This document shows, piece after piece, positions 16,637 to 24,490 of a stretch of 64,000 bases of DNA. The stretch is taken from the NCBI GenBank assembly GCA_964507025.1, contig CAZDOK010000003.1, positions 248,001 to 312,000 on the forward strand, given 5' to 3'. A program made the position numbers and the translations under genes. Each line of letters begins with the position of its first letter. Position 1 is the stretch's first letter. The DNA comes from Amarobacter sp964507025 (GTDB lineage: Bacteria > Chloroflexota > Dehalococcoidia > Tepidiformales > Tepidiformaceae). Below the pieces are notes generated by a model. It did not search any database and was not told the DNA's origin. It saw nothing but the letters and a program-made list of their open reading frames with translations.

Positions 16637-17485
16637 CTAGTCGAACCCTTCGTCGTCGGTGTCGACATCGATGCCGGTGCCGGTGCCGCTGTCGAGTTCA
16701 TCGCCGGTTTCGCTCCAGCCCTCGTCAGACTCCTCTTCGACGTACTCGTCGTCACCGAACTCGAACTCCTCTTCCTCTTCGCGCCGGAGCAGCCCCTTGC
16801 GGGTGTACGCGCGAATCTCCGAGGTGCGACCCGTTGGGAAGCTGACCTTGTCGATCATCGAGGGGTGCTTGAAGGTTTCGCGGAGCATGACCTTCAGTTC
16901 GCCGGTTGTGGTGACCATGGCGGCGCTGTACTGGTTGCCCGCGGTCATCATCTTCGAAAGGCGCAGTCCAATCCGCGGCTCGACCATGCCGACATAGTCG
17001 CCCTTCACGGTCAGCACGTTCACCGCGTTGCCCTGCACCTGCAGGTTCACGATGTCTCCGGCATCCAGGAGGGCGCTCACTTCAGGGTTGGTCGCCTGGA
17101 GTTTGGCCACCGCCGCAGTGCCCGTTTCTTCAACAAACAGGCGCGTATCGAGCTGGCTCGGGGCCGCGCTGGCGGCAGCGGTATCCTTCAATGCGGCCAG
17201 GCGGTCGAGGTTGCGGCGGGCGATGGTGTTCGTCGGGTCGAGGTCCAGGGCCTTGCCATAGGCCTCGCGGGCGTCGGAGATCTGGCCGAGTTCGGTGAGG
17301 GCCTTGCCCAGGCGGTTGTAGGCCTCTGCCTCGTCGCCAAACGTGCGGACATAGTCGCGATTGAGGTTGGCGGCCTCCTGCCAGCGGCTGTTCACCGCGA
17401 ACTTCACGGCCTGGTCGCTCATCTGCTTCCGCAGGCGCGTCCGTTCTTCCAACGACATGGTGTCGAGATTCGGATCGTTGCTCAT
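16637..17485 (-). CDS. TPR protein with acidic C-terminal tail
   Basis: 282 residues. Two to three tetratricopeptide repeats at about residues 20-90 (AYNRLGKALTELGQISDAREAYGKALDLDPTN). A beta-rich middle domain ends in TEIRAYTRKGLL, then a strongly acidic low-complexity tail (EEEEEFEFGDD, EESDEGW). Start MSNDPNLD was chosen over upstream frame that is low-complexity. Function is probably scaffold-like; unknown. Confidence 0.65.
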   Translation of the reverse strand: MSNDPNLDTMSLEERTRLRKQMSDQAVKFAVNSRWQEAANLNRDYVRTFGDEAEAYNRLGKALTELGQISDAREAYGKALDLDPTNTIARRNLDRLAALKDTAAASAAPSQLDTRLFVEETGTAAVAKLQATNPEVSALLDAGDIVNLQVQGNAVNVLTVKGDYVGMVEPRIGLRLSKMMTAGNQYSAAMVTTTGELKVMLRETFKHPSMIDKVSFPTGRTSEIRAYTRKGLLRREEEEEFEFGDDEYVEEESDEGWSETGDELDSGTGTGIDVDTDDEGFD

Positions 17486-17530
17486 GTTTTGGGTGCCCCT
17501 ACCCCGCCCCGGCGAGGCGACAGGATACGG

Positions 17531-17547
17531 CTCCACAGTCTGTGGAG
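17531..17547. promoter_or_regulatory. 17-base perfect palindrome CTCCACAG-T-CTGTGGAG
   Basis: Eight-base arms around a single T, centred at 17539 in the 99-base divergent gap between the TPR gene and the YkgJ-type gene. It is likely an operator for a dimeric regulator or a hairpin in the leader. Confidence 0.45.
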
Positions 17548-17584
17548 CAATGAATTGGGGTCCGTTTGCGGCAAGGTTTCATCA

Positions 17585-18208
17585 ATGCGCCATATCGTCC
17601 CGACCCCCTACGATCTGCGGGTGGACTCCTCGCCAGTCACCGACAGCATGGCCGCGGTCTGGGGTCAGGTCCGCGAAAGGTTCGGCGCGTACTCGCTGGT
17701 TGTGCCCGGGAGCCCGGCGTTTATCTGCCGGCCTGACGCCTGCACCGCGCACTGCTGCCATGCGTTCAGCGTGAACCTGGGGGAAGCTGAGGCCGACCGG
17801 ATGACCAGGGAGACCGGCCTGGAGCGCATCGAGTTCCTCGAACTCGATGATGGCGAACCGATAGCACTCCCGCTGGCGCAGCCCTTCCTGCTGGCACGCT
17901 CCGAAGGCAGGTGCCGGTTCCTTGGCCGGGACCTCGGATGCACGGTGTACGCTGGCCGGCCCAATGCATGCCGCCTTTACCCCCACTTCGTCGTCTTTGT
18001 CGATGCGGAGCGTGGACGGGTAACAACGCCTTCACTGCCTGCGGGCAGGGCAAGCATCGAGTCAGCGCTCGCTGGCGCCGCTTCGAGCCCTGTGCCGCTG
18101 TTGCTCGGTCACGTCGAGTGCCCCGGCTTCACCGGGGAATCGCTTTCGGAGTCTGATTGGAGGGCCCTGTTAGCAGCCACGTACCAATTGCAGTACGAAG
18201 AAGTGTGA
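17585..18208 (+). CDS. YkgJ-type Fe-S/zinc cysteine cluster protein
   Basis: 207 residues. Cysteine cluster CRPDACTAHCC at about residues 48-58, then GRCRFLGRDLGCTVY and NACRLYPHF further on; this is the CxxxxCxxxCC...C...C...C pattern of the YkgJ family, presumed to bind an Fe-S or Zn cluster. The biochemical role is unknown. Start is ATG 17585, with AAGG eight bases upstream; the long upstream frame is a shadow over the TPR gene. Confidence 0.82.
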   Translation: MRHIVPTPYDLRVDSSPVTDSMAAVWGQVRERFGAYSLVVPGSPAFICRPDACTAHCCHAFSVNLGEAEADRMTRETGLERIEFLELDDGEPIALPLAQPFLLARSEGRCRFLGRDLGCTVYAGRPNACRLYPHFVVFVDAERGRVTTPSLPAGRASIESALAGAASSPVPLLLGHVECPGFTGESLSESDWRALLAATYQLQYEEV

Positions 18209-18271
18209 AGCTGGCAGCGGTCGCTAAACAGATGCGGCGTTACGCTGGACGAAGAGGAACGTTTCCACGCC

Positions 18272-19207
18272 GTGACCGCCCGTCAATTCGCCGTCCTTTC
18301 CGTCCTCGCGTTCACGTGGGGCTGCTCCTTCGTATTCATCCGCGTGATCGTCGACTCTGGCGTCGGGCCAATGGGCATGTCGTCGTTGCGGACGCTGCTC
18401 GGCGGTCTGAGCCTCGTTCCGTTCGCCTGGCACGCGCGGAGCGGCTTCCGGCAGCCGCGCTCGACGTGGCTGGCGCTGGCTGGCCTGGGATTCGTGAATT
18501 TTGCGCTTCCCTGGACGATCTTCGGCGTCGCCGGCAGCCGGGTCCCGAGCGGTGTGGCTGCCATCGCGAACTCCACGGCGCCACTGTGGATCGCCCTGCT
18601 CTCGGTGCCGCTTCTCCAGTCCGAACGCGTGACAGGCCTCAAGGCGCTGGGGCTCGCACTGGGATTCCTCGGCATCATCGTGCTCATGGGCGATGACATC
18701 ACGCACATTCACGGTGGCGAGACGCTGGCCATCCTCCTCATCCTGTGCGCCACGCTCTCGTACGGCACCTCGGCCATCTTCATCCGGAAGCACCTGGGCC
18801 ATGTGCCACCACTCGTGCTCGCCAGCGGCCAGGTCGGTTTCGCCGCCCTCTATCTCGCCCCCATGGCCCTGGTCACCGGCTCGTACGCGGGCGACTGGGA
18901 GCCGAACGTGCTGCTCAGCGTGCTTGCCCTCGGGGCGCTGGGTTCCGGGGTTGCGGTTGCCGCGTACATGTGGCTCATCCAGGAGACGGGGCCCGTGAGC
19001 GCCTCGGTCGTGACCTACCTCATCCCGCCCGTGGGAGTGGTGGTCGGGTGGGCCGTCCTGGACGAGCGCGTGGGCTGGAACATGCTTGGGGGCCTGGCCT
19101 GCATTTTGGTCGGCGTCGCGTTTGTCCAGGGGATCCCAATCCAGCGGGTTGTGAGCCGGGGCCGGGGCCGGCCCGCGGCGGTGCCGGTTCCCGCCGGCGG
19201 CGATTGA
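18272..19207 (+). CDS. EamA-family DMT transporter
   Basis: 311 residues with ten predicted transmembrane segments from two EamA repeats (LAFTWGCSFVFIRVIV at the start of repeat 1; LILCATLSYGTSAIFIRK for repeat 2). The family exports amino acids, nucleosides or other metabolites. Substrate cannot be read. GTG start at 18272 has GAGGA 12 bases upstream, so initiation is uncertain. The C-terminal tail is Arg/Pro-rich. Confidence 0.88.
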   Translation: MTARQFAVLSVLAFTWGCSFVFIRVIVDSGVGPMGMSSLRTLLGGLSLVPFAWHARSGFRQPRSTWLALAGLGFVNFALPWTIFGVAGSRVPSGVAAIANSTAPLWIALLSVPLLQSERVTGLKALGLALGFLGIIVLMGDDITHIHGGETLAILLILCATLSYGTSAIFIRKHLGHVPPLVLASGQVGFAALYLAPMALVTGSYAGDWEPNVLLSVLALGALGSGVAVAAYMWLIQETGPVSASVVTYLIPPVGVVVGWAVLDERVGWNMLGGLACILVGVAFVQGIPIQRVVSRGRGRPAAVPVPAGGD

Positions 19208-19229
19208 TCGCGGGCGCTCTCGCGCCTGC

Positions 19230-19235
19230 TAAGCT
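19230..19235 (+). promoter_or_regulatory. -10 element of the M20 gene
   Basis: TAAGCT 6 bases before ATG 19242, no Shine-Dalgarno. Confidence 0.45.
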
Positions 19236-19241
19236 TCCGCC

Positions 19242-20423
19242 ATGAAGCGCCTCCCCATTCGGCCCGAAGTCCAGGCGATACACGAGCGCATCGTTTCCAT
19301 CCGTCGCGACTTGCATGAGCACCCCGAGGTCTCGTGGGAAGAGCGGCGTACGCAGCAGCGGGTACTTGATCACCTGAGGGATCTCGGCCTTTCCGATGTC
19401 CGGCCGATCGCCCGCACGGGCGCGACCGCGCTCGTGGAGGGCCGGAAGCGTGGGCCATGCGTCCTCTGGCGGGCCGACATGGATGCCCTCCCCGTGCCGG
19501 AGAAAAGCTCGCTGCCCTACGCATCGAAAAACGACGGGGTGATGCACGCTTGCGGGCACGACACCCACATGGCGATTGCGCTCGGCATCGCCGAGGTACT
19601 CATCGGTCGCAGGGAGACGCTCCCAGGGTCGGTGCGTTTCGTCTTCCAACCAGCCGAAGAGGCAGCTGGAGGCGCCCAGGCATGCATCGCCGACGGCGTT
19701 CTCGAATCCCCTCGAGTGTCCACGGCCCTCGGGTTGCACATCAGCGCCGACATCCCGATTGGCGCGATCAACGTGGCGCCAGGCCCGTTCTTCGCGGCGC
19801 CCACCGCCTTCCGGATCAGCATCGAGGGGCGGGGTGGGCACGCGGCAGCCCCCCACCAATCCATCGATGCCGTGGTGGTGGCGGCGCACGTGATCACCGC
19901 GCTGCAGACCGTCGTCAGCCGCTCGGTGGCGCCCTCGGAATCGGCAGTCCTCACCGTCGGCAAGGTGGCTGGCGGGTTCCGCGGCAATGTCATCGCGGAG
20001 TCGGCGACGATGACGGGCACGATCCGCAGTTACACCGATGCAGTGAGGCACGCGATGCTCCGGCGCACCGAGGAAATCGTCGCCGGCGTGTGCGCGGCGT
20101 TCGATGCGAAGTACACGTTCGAGCACTCCACGAGCTGCCCGCCCCTGGTGAACGACCCGGCCGTCACCGAACTTGTGCGGGAAGAGGCCGCCGCGTATTT
20201 CGGCCCCCAGGCCATTCTGTCGGCACCGACCATGGGTGCCGAGGATATGGGGGTCTTCCTCCAGGCGCGCCCGGGTTGCTACTTCTGGCTGGGCGCACGC
20301 AACGAGGGTAAGGGCATCGCCGGGCGCCACCACGACCCGGCGTTCGTGATCGACGAGGATGCCCTGGCCATCGGCGTCGAGTTCGGCCTGCGCCTCATCG
20401 AGCGGAGCCTGGGGGAGCGTTAG
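19242..20423 (+). CDS. M20-family amidohydrolase
   Basis: 393 residues. Metal-site features are ADMDALP (Asp about 84), HACGHDTHM (His/Asp), PAEEAAGGA (Glu-Glu) and the C-terminal RHHDPAFVIDEDAL (His). Residues EGRGGHAAAPH mark the dimerisation/His insert of the hippurate/N-acyl amino acid hydrolase group, so it likely releases an acyl group from an N-acyl amino acid in the cytoplasm. ATG chosen by the -10 six bases upstream. Confidence 0.93.
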   Translation: MKRLPIRPEVQAIHERIVSIRRDLHEHPEVSWEERRTQQRVLDHLRDLGLSDVRPIARTGATALVEGRKRGPCVLWRADMDALPVPEKSSLPYASKNDGVMHACGHDTHMAIALGIAEVLIGRRETLPGSVRFVFQPAEEAAGGAQACIADGVLESPRVSTALGLHISADIPIGAINVAPGPFFAAPTAFRISIEGRGGHAAAPHQSIDAVVVAAHVITALQTVVSRSVAPSESAVLTVGKVAGGFRGNVIAESATMTGTIRSYTDAVRHAMLRRTEEIVAGVCAAFDAKYTFEHSTSCPPLVNDPAVTELVREEAAAYFGPQAILSAPTMGAEDMGVFLQARPGCYFWLGARNEGKGIAGRHHDPAFVIDEDALAIGVEFGLRLIERSLGER

Positions 20424-20458
20424 AGGGCCGGGCGGCCTCGCGCGCCCCTCGGACTGCC

Positions 20459-20917
20459 CTATTCGAAGATCCAGCGGTCCACGTCGCGGCTCCATGCCAC
20501 GAGCTCGGAAGGCTTGAAGAACAGCCTCACCTCGCGGGCCGCGCTCTTCGGGCTATCGCTGGCGTGGACGAGGTTGCGGCCGCGTTCGAGGCCGAAGTCC
20601 GCACGAATGGTGCCGGGCGCGGCAGCCGCCGGGTCGGTCGACCCGATCGTGGCGCGCACAACCGACACGGCGTTCGTGCCTTCGAAGACTGCGGCGATGA
20701 CCGGGCAGCTCGTGATGTAGTCGACAAGACCGTCGTAGAAACTCTTTCCCTTGTGCTCGGCGTAGTGCTTTTCGGCGAGCGGCCGGCTGATGTGGATGAG
20801 CTTCATGGCGGCGATGCGCAGCCCGCGTCTTTCGAGCCGGCCAATGACTTCGCCGGCAAGGCCGCGTTGCATGGCATCGGGCTTCACCAGCACAAGGGTG
20901 CGTTCACGTGGTTCCAC
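20459..20917 (-). CDS. ndk: Nucleoside-diphosphate kinase
   Basis: 152 residues. Balances NTP pools by phosphotransfer through a His. The catalytic segment is NLVHASDS with His117, a change from the common HGSDS (Ala for Gly). The start TLVLVKPDA and GTIRADFG are diagnostic. The GTG start has GGAGG five bases upstream. It follows tsaB on the same strand by 15 bases. Confidence 0.96.
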   Translation of the reverse strand: MEPRERTLVLVKPDAMQRGLAGEVIGRLERRGLRIAAMKLIHISRPLAEKHYAEHKGKSFYDGLVDYITSCPVIAAVFEGTNAVSVVRATIGSTDPAAAAPGTIRADFGLERGRNLVHASDSPKSAAREVRLFFKPSELVAWSRDVDRWIFE

Positions 20918-20932
20918 GGGTTCCTCCAGGTG

Positions 20933-21550
20933 TTATGAGGCGGCGGCGCGCAGCCGTCGCGAAACAGTGATACTGGGCTCGCGGAGGTAGAACGCCTCCG
21001 CACCGGCGCGGAGCTCGCCCGCGCGGATCCGCGGAGCGGAATCCCTCAGGGCCGCGAGGGCCCGCTCCAGCGGAGTGACTTCGATGCCACCGAACTGGCT
21101 AGCCCCTTCGCCGCGGCTATCCGGCCCCAGTTCTCCGGGTGCCGCGATGGTGATCGGGCCCGGGTTCGGTGCGGTCTCGAACGGTTGGGCCGCGAACTCC
21201 CCCCGGCCTGCCGGGTGGATGGCCGTGAACGGACGCGTCTCGCCAGCTTGCGTGCGCGCCAGGGCAACCGCTTCCATGGTGCCGATGCCGAAGATGGCCG
21301 CGCCGTGCGCGAGGGCCAGGCCTTCGGCCGTCGCGATCCCCACGCGCACTCCGGCGTATGCGCCCGGCCCCGTCACAACCAGGATCGCGTCGATGGGCTG
21401 GGAATCGCCCAGGAGCGACGCGACCGCCGGCAACAGGAGCGATGAGTGATCCTGGCGCGCTTCGGCCTCGAGGCTGGTGATGTAGCCGTCGCGGTCGACG
21501 GCGAGCGCGAACCGATCGGATGCGGTGTCGATGCAGAGGATGGTGCTCAC
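20933..21550 (-). CDS. tsaB: tRNA threonylcarbamoyladenosine synthesis protein TsaB
   Basis: 205 residues. Inactive-ASKHA-fold partner of TsaD in making t6A37 on tRNA. Conserved ILCIDTASDRFALAV at the N-terminus, DHSSLLLPAV and GPGAYAGVRVGIATAEGLA are typical. The start is GTG overlapping the tsaE stop (GTGA), so translation is coupled. tsaD is not in the window. Ends 15 bases before ndk. Confidence 0.95.
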   Translation of the reverse strand: MSTILCIDTASDRFALAVDRDGYITSLEAEARQDHSSLLLPAVASLLGDSQPIDAILVVTGPGAYAGVRVGIATAEGLALAHGAAIFGIGTMEAVALARTQAGETRPFTAIHPAGRGEFAAQPFETAPNPGPITIAAPGELGPDSRGEGASQFGGIEVTPLERALAALRDSAPRIRAGELRAGAEAFYLREPSITVSRRLRAAAS

Positions 21551-22023
21551 GCTGCGCCGAGCGATGCGACGAGCTCTTCTCCGCGTGGGCCACGCGGGAT
21601 GAATCGCAGATTACGGCTGCGGGGACCGAGCACGCCGGCGCGCAGCTCGACGACGAGCCCATCGCCCGGGAGCAACTCAGCCCCACGTTCGGGCCATTCG
21701 ATGACGAGCACGCCCTTTTCGGCATAGTCCCACAGGCCCAGGTCGTCGAGTTCCTCCACATCCTCGATGCGGTAAAGGTCGACGTGGTAGAGCGTTTCGC
21801 GGCCGGTGTATTCGTTCATGAGGACGAACGAGGGACTGTTGACCTGCCCCTCGCAGGCGAGCCCCCGCCCGATGCCCTGTGTCAGGCACGTCTTACCTGT
21901 ACCGAGGTCGCCACTCAGGAGCAGGATGTCGCCTCGTTTCAGCAGCTTACCGATGCGTTCGCCGAGATGGCGCGTCTCTTCTTCGCTGGTCGAACCGAGT
22001 TCAAGGTCGTGCTGTTCACCCAT
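21547..22023 (-). CDS. tsaE: tRNA threonylcarbamoyladenosine synthesis ATPase TsaE
   Basis: 158 residues. P-loop ATPase of the t6A complex: Walker A GDLGTGKT near residue 40, VDLYR and LDDLGLWDY after it, and VIEWPERG. Of two adjacent ATGs, I choose 22023 because the TATACT on this strand is then 7 bases upstream, the geometry of other genes here. The stop overlaps tsaB. Together tsaE-tsaB-ndk form one transcript. Confidence 0.94.
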   Translation of the reverse strand: MGEQHDLELGSTSEEETRHLGERIGKLLKRGDILLLSGDLGTGKTCLTQGIGRGLACEGQVNSPSFVLMNEYTGRETLYHVDLYRIEDVEELDDLGLWDYAEKGVLVIEWPERGAELLPGDGLVVELRAGVLGPRSRNLRFIPRGPRGEELVASLGAA

Positions 22024-22030
22024 CATCGCC

Positions 22031-22036
22031 AGTATA
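22031..22036 (-). promoter_or_regulatory. -10 element of tsaE
   Basis: TATACT on the minus strand, 7 bases before ATG 22023 (4 before the alternative ATG 22026). Decides the start. Confidence 0.5.
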
Positions 22037-22166
22037 GGCACGGCCCCGGTTATGCCATACGCGACCCGGCGGGGCCATGCGCCACGGCCCCCGGGTGGCG
22101 GAGGGCGGCCAGGTGCAGGGGCCGCGCCATGATTGGGCCCGGCGGGAGGCCATCTGGCCAGAATTG

Positions 22167-22189
22167 ACGTTGCGAAATTGTGGCAACGT
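22167..22189. promoter_or_regulatory. ACGTTGC-N9-GCAACGT inverted repeat
   Basis: Perfect 7-base arms with a 9-base spacer in the 278-base divergent gap between tsaE and the XRE regulator, 113 bases before the regulator ATG. This is the size expected of an XRE-dimer operator. Smaller palindromes (CCGAA-N4-TTCGG at about 22206) follow. Confidence 0.45.
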
Positions 22190-22301
22190 GTGAGTTCGAT
22201 TGACCCGAAGCGATTCGGTTCGTACCTTGTTAGGGCAATTGGCCCCCGTCCCCCGGGACAGCGGGCCATTCTATTGGTCCCTACCTGGAGTCAAAGCCAA
22301 G

Positions 22302-22685
22302 ATGATTAAAGCCTCATCCGAAACCGGAAAAGCGCCTGTCTCTGCGAGTCTCGGCAATCGGATTCGTGCCGCCCGCCGCGATGCCGGCATGAGCCAGGGT
22401 CAGCTCGCCCAGGCGCTGAACACCACCCAGAGCGCCATCAGCCTTTACGAAGCCGGTCAACGCTCCGTGGGCATCGATATGCTCCTCAGCGTGGCCCGCA
22501 TCCTCAATCGCCCGCTGCACTACTTCCTCGGGGAAGACGGCGACATGCTGTACGTGAGGGACAGCGACATCGCGGAGCTCATCGGGGAACTCGAGAAGCA
22601 CCCCGAGGATCTGCCCGAGCTGCTTTCCTACTGGAACTTCCTCCGCTGGCGGCGGATGACGGCGAACGGCAACGGCCGTCACTGA
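22302..22685 (+). CDS. XRE-family helix-turn-helix regulator
   Basis: 127 residues. HTH at about residues 14-70: LGNRIRAARRDAGMSQGQLA, with NTTQSAISLYEAGQRSV as the recognition helix region. The C-terminal 50 residues are acidic and lack a recognised effector domain. GGAG precedes the ATG by 13 bases. The adjacent inverted repeat suggests self-regulation. A terminator follows the gene. Confidence 0.88.
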   Translation: MIKASSETGKAPVSASLGNRIRAARRDAGMSQGQLAQALNTTQSAISLYEAGQRSVGIDMLLSVARILNRPLHYFLGEDGDMLYVRDSDIAELIGELEKHPEDLPELLSYWNFLRWRRMTANGNGRH

Positions 22686-22707
22686 GCCGCTTTTCGTGCA
22701 TGATTAG

Positions 22708-22732
22708 GGCCGGGCGCTACGCCCGGCCTTTT
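22708..22732 (+). terminator. Rho-independent terminator
   Basis: Perfect 8-base stem GGCCGGGC/GCCCGGCC with loop GCTAC and TTTT after it. Ends the XRE gene and precedes the flavin reductase gene. Confidence 0.85.
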
Positions 22733-22752
22733 CGTGCACCCGGAAGTGATTC

Positions 22753-23463
22753 ATGCGCCGTCTCTGCGATGTCACCGATGCCCGCCGGCTCCTGAATCCC
22801 GGCCCTGTCGCCATTGTCACCACCTCGTGGCGCGGTCTCACCAACGCCGCCCCGGTAGCCTGGATGGCGCCGCTCTCGATGGAGCCGCCCCTGGTTGGCT
22901 GCGTCATCCACCCCCACCGCCACACAGCCGACATGATCCGCTTCAGCGAGTCGTTCGCCATCAACATCCCCGGCCCCGCGCTGGTGAAGCACACAGCCTT
23001 CTTTGGCAGCCAGAGCGGCCTGAACACGAACAAGATCGAAGCGGCCGGCCTCGAAGTCTTCAGTCCCCTCGTCATCGATGCCCCCCTCCTCGAAGGCTGC
23101 CTCGCCTGGATCGAATGCACCGTTCAGGACGTTATCCGGATCGGCGATCACACGCTCTTTGTCGGGAACGTAGTGAAGGTCCAGGCCGACGATAAGGCGT
23201 ATGCCCAGCAATGGCTCCTCGCCGACCGCGAACACAGCCCGCTCACGTTCATCGGCGGCACCCGGTACGCCGTCATTGGCGACCCGCTCGACGCTGTCGT
23301 CGAAGTCGACATCAACGGTGCCCTCGTGGTCGAAACGCCCGAGGAGCGCGAACGGCGCGAGGAGCTGGAGGCCGTGGAGCGCGAACGGCGCCTGGCCGAA
23401 GGCGAGGAAGGCTTCGATCAGATGAAGCGCTCCGAGGATTCCGGCCACCGCACCATGTTCTGA
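22753..23463 (+). CDS. Flavin reductase-like (flavoredoxin) protein
   Basis: 236 residues. Split-barrel FMN-binding fold with GPVAIVTTSWRGLTNAAPVAW at the start and conserved MAPLSMEPPLVGCVIHPHRHTADM, AINIPG and ECTV. These NAD(P)H:FMN or ferric reductases work in the cytoplasm. The C-terminal tail is charged coiled coil-like (ERERREELEAVERERR). Start ATG has GGAAG six bases upstream. The stop is adjacent to the convergent LuxR-like gene. Confidence 0.82.
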   Translation: MRRLCDVTDARRLLNPGPVAIVTTSWRGLTNAAPVAWMAPLSMEPPLVGCVIHPHRHTADMIRFSESFAINIPGPALVKHTAFFGSQSGLNTNKIEAAGLEVFSPLVIDAPLLEGCLAWIECTVQDVIRIGDHTLFVGNVVKVQADDKAYAQQWLLADREHSPLTFIGGTRYAVIGDPLDAVVEVDINGALVVETPEERERREELEAVERERRLAEGEEGFDQMKRSEDSGHRTMF

Positions 23464-24369
23464 CTAGGGCTCGACCTTGAAGTCCCAGGCCAGACGTTCG
23501 AGGACCGGGCCTCCACGCGGATCGCTGACTGTGATTTCGGCCCGGTGCGGGCCCGGCAGGAGCCCCGCTTCGCTCTCGAAGCACAACCTGCCCGTCGCGG
23601 CGGACGAGGAGGGGAGCAGCCACGTCGCGTCGTGCGTCACATCGACCCCGTCGGCCGAGATCCGGAACCACTGGCCGGTTTCCGGGAGGCCCAGGAACGA
23701 AACCTCAGCGCATGGCCCACCGGGAGTCGCCTGCCGGTCACTCCGCGTGGCTGCTTGCACGATGCTCCCACCGTGGGGCGGGCTAACGGAGAGGATGTGC
23801 TTCGCCGCGGGCGGTGTAGGGCTCGGTTCCAGTTCCGCGCAGGTCTGCGCTGGATTGAACGGCACCTTCACGGTGGTGCCCGCCGGCAGCGGCCCGAGTG
23901 GCACGCCGGGATTGAGCGCCTGGATTTCGTACAGGGTGATGGTACCCTGGGCGAAATCCTCAAGTGTCATTGTCCCGGCGTGAAACTCGACGGGACAGCC
24001 GTTTGGGTATCTCCCATTGGTGATCGTGGCCTCGGCCCCGTGGGGACCCCTGCCGGGGAATGCCTGGTAGGCGGCCAGCCCGGTCAACGCCAGCCCGCCC
24101 GCAAACCCGGTGAGTGTGGCGGGCACGCCGAACCTGGCCACCGGGAAGGTTAGCCAGCCCAGCCCGCGACTCCAGCCCCGCGACAGAGCACTGCGCCGGC
24201 CGCCGGTACCGAGCTTCGAGTGCACTTCCTTCAGGTGGTAGCGCACGGCGTTGCGGGTAATGCCGAGCGTGTCCGCGATTTCGTTGTTGGTGTAACCCAG
24301 GCGCGCCAGCCGCAGGACTTCCCGCTCCCGGGGAGTCAATTCGACAGGCGGTTCGTCACGGCCGGTCAT
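23464..24369 (-). CDS. Membrane-spanning LuxR-HTH protein with LysM-like outer domain
   Basis: 301 residues. Cytoplasmic LuxR-type HTH at residues 8-58 (LTPREREVLRLARLGYTNNE and the recognition segment ITRNAVRYHLKEVHSKL), a transmembrane helix at about 81-101, then an extracytoplasmic part with a LysM-like stretch at about 128-170 (TLYEIQALNP and PLPAGTTVKVP) and a beta-rich domain with PPHGGSIV at the C-terminus. ToxR-like one-component architecture with DNA-binding inside and a peptidoglycan-type sensor outside is inferred. GGAGG five bases before the ATG. No target or sensor ligand is known. Confidence 0.7.
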   Translation of the reverse strand: MTGRDEPPVELTPREREVLRLARLGYTNNEIADTLGITRNAVRYHLKEVHSKLGTGGRRSALSRGWSRGLGWLTFPVARFGVPATLTGFAGGLALTGLAAYQAFPGRGPHGAEATITNGRYPNGCPVEFHAGTMTLEDFAQGTITLYEIQALNPGVPLGPLPAGTTVKVPFNPAQTCAELEPSPTPPAAKHILSVSPPHGGSIVQAATRSDRQATPGGPCAEVSFLGLPETGQWFRISADGVDVTHDATWLLPSSSAATGRLCFESEAGLLPGPHRAEITVSDPRGGPVLERLAWDFKVEP

Positions 24370-24443
24370 GTTCCCCTCCGCAAAGAATCGTTGGGGTGAC
24401 CTTATCCCGGATGCGAACGCCCGTCCCTACCCCCCCGCGAAGA

Positions 24444-24466
24444 GAAGGCCGGACGAGCCGGCCTTC
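24444..24466 (-). terminator. Hairpin after citrate synthase
   Basis: Perfect 9-base stem GAAGGCCGG/CCGGCCTTC with loop ACGAG, 25 bases after the citrate synthase stop on the minus strand. It lacks a T-run (TCTCTTCG follows), so termination is probable but not certain. Confidence 0.55.
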
Positions 24467-24490
24467 CAGGGAGTTGCCCGCAGTTGTCGT

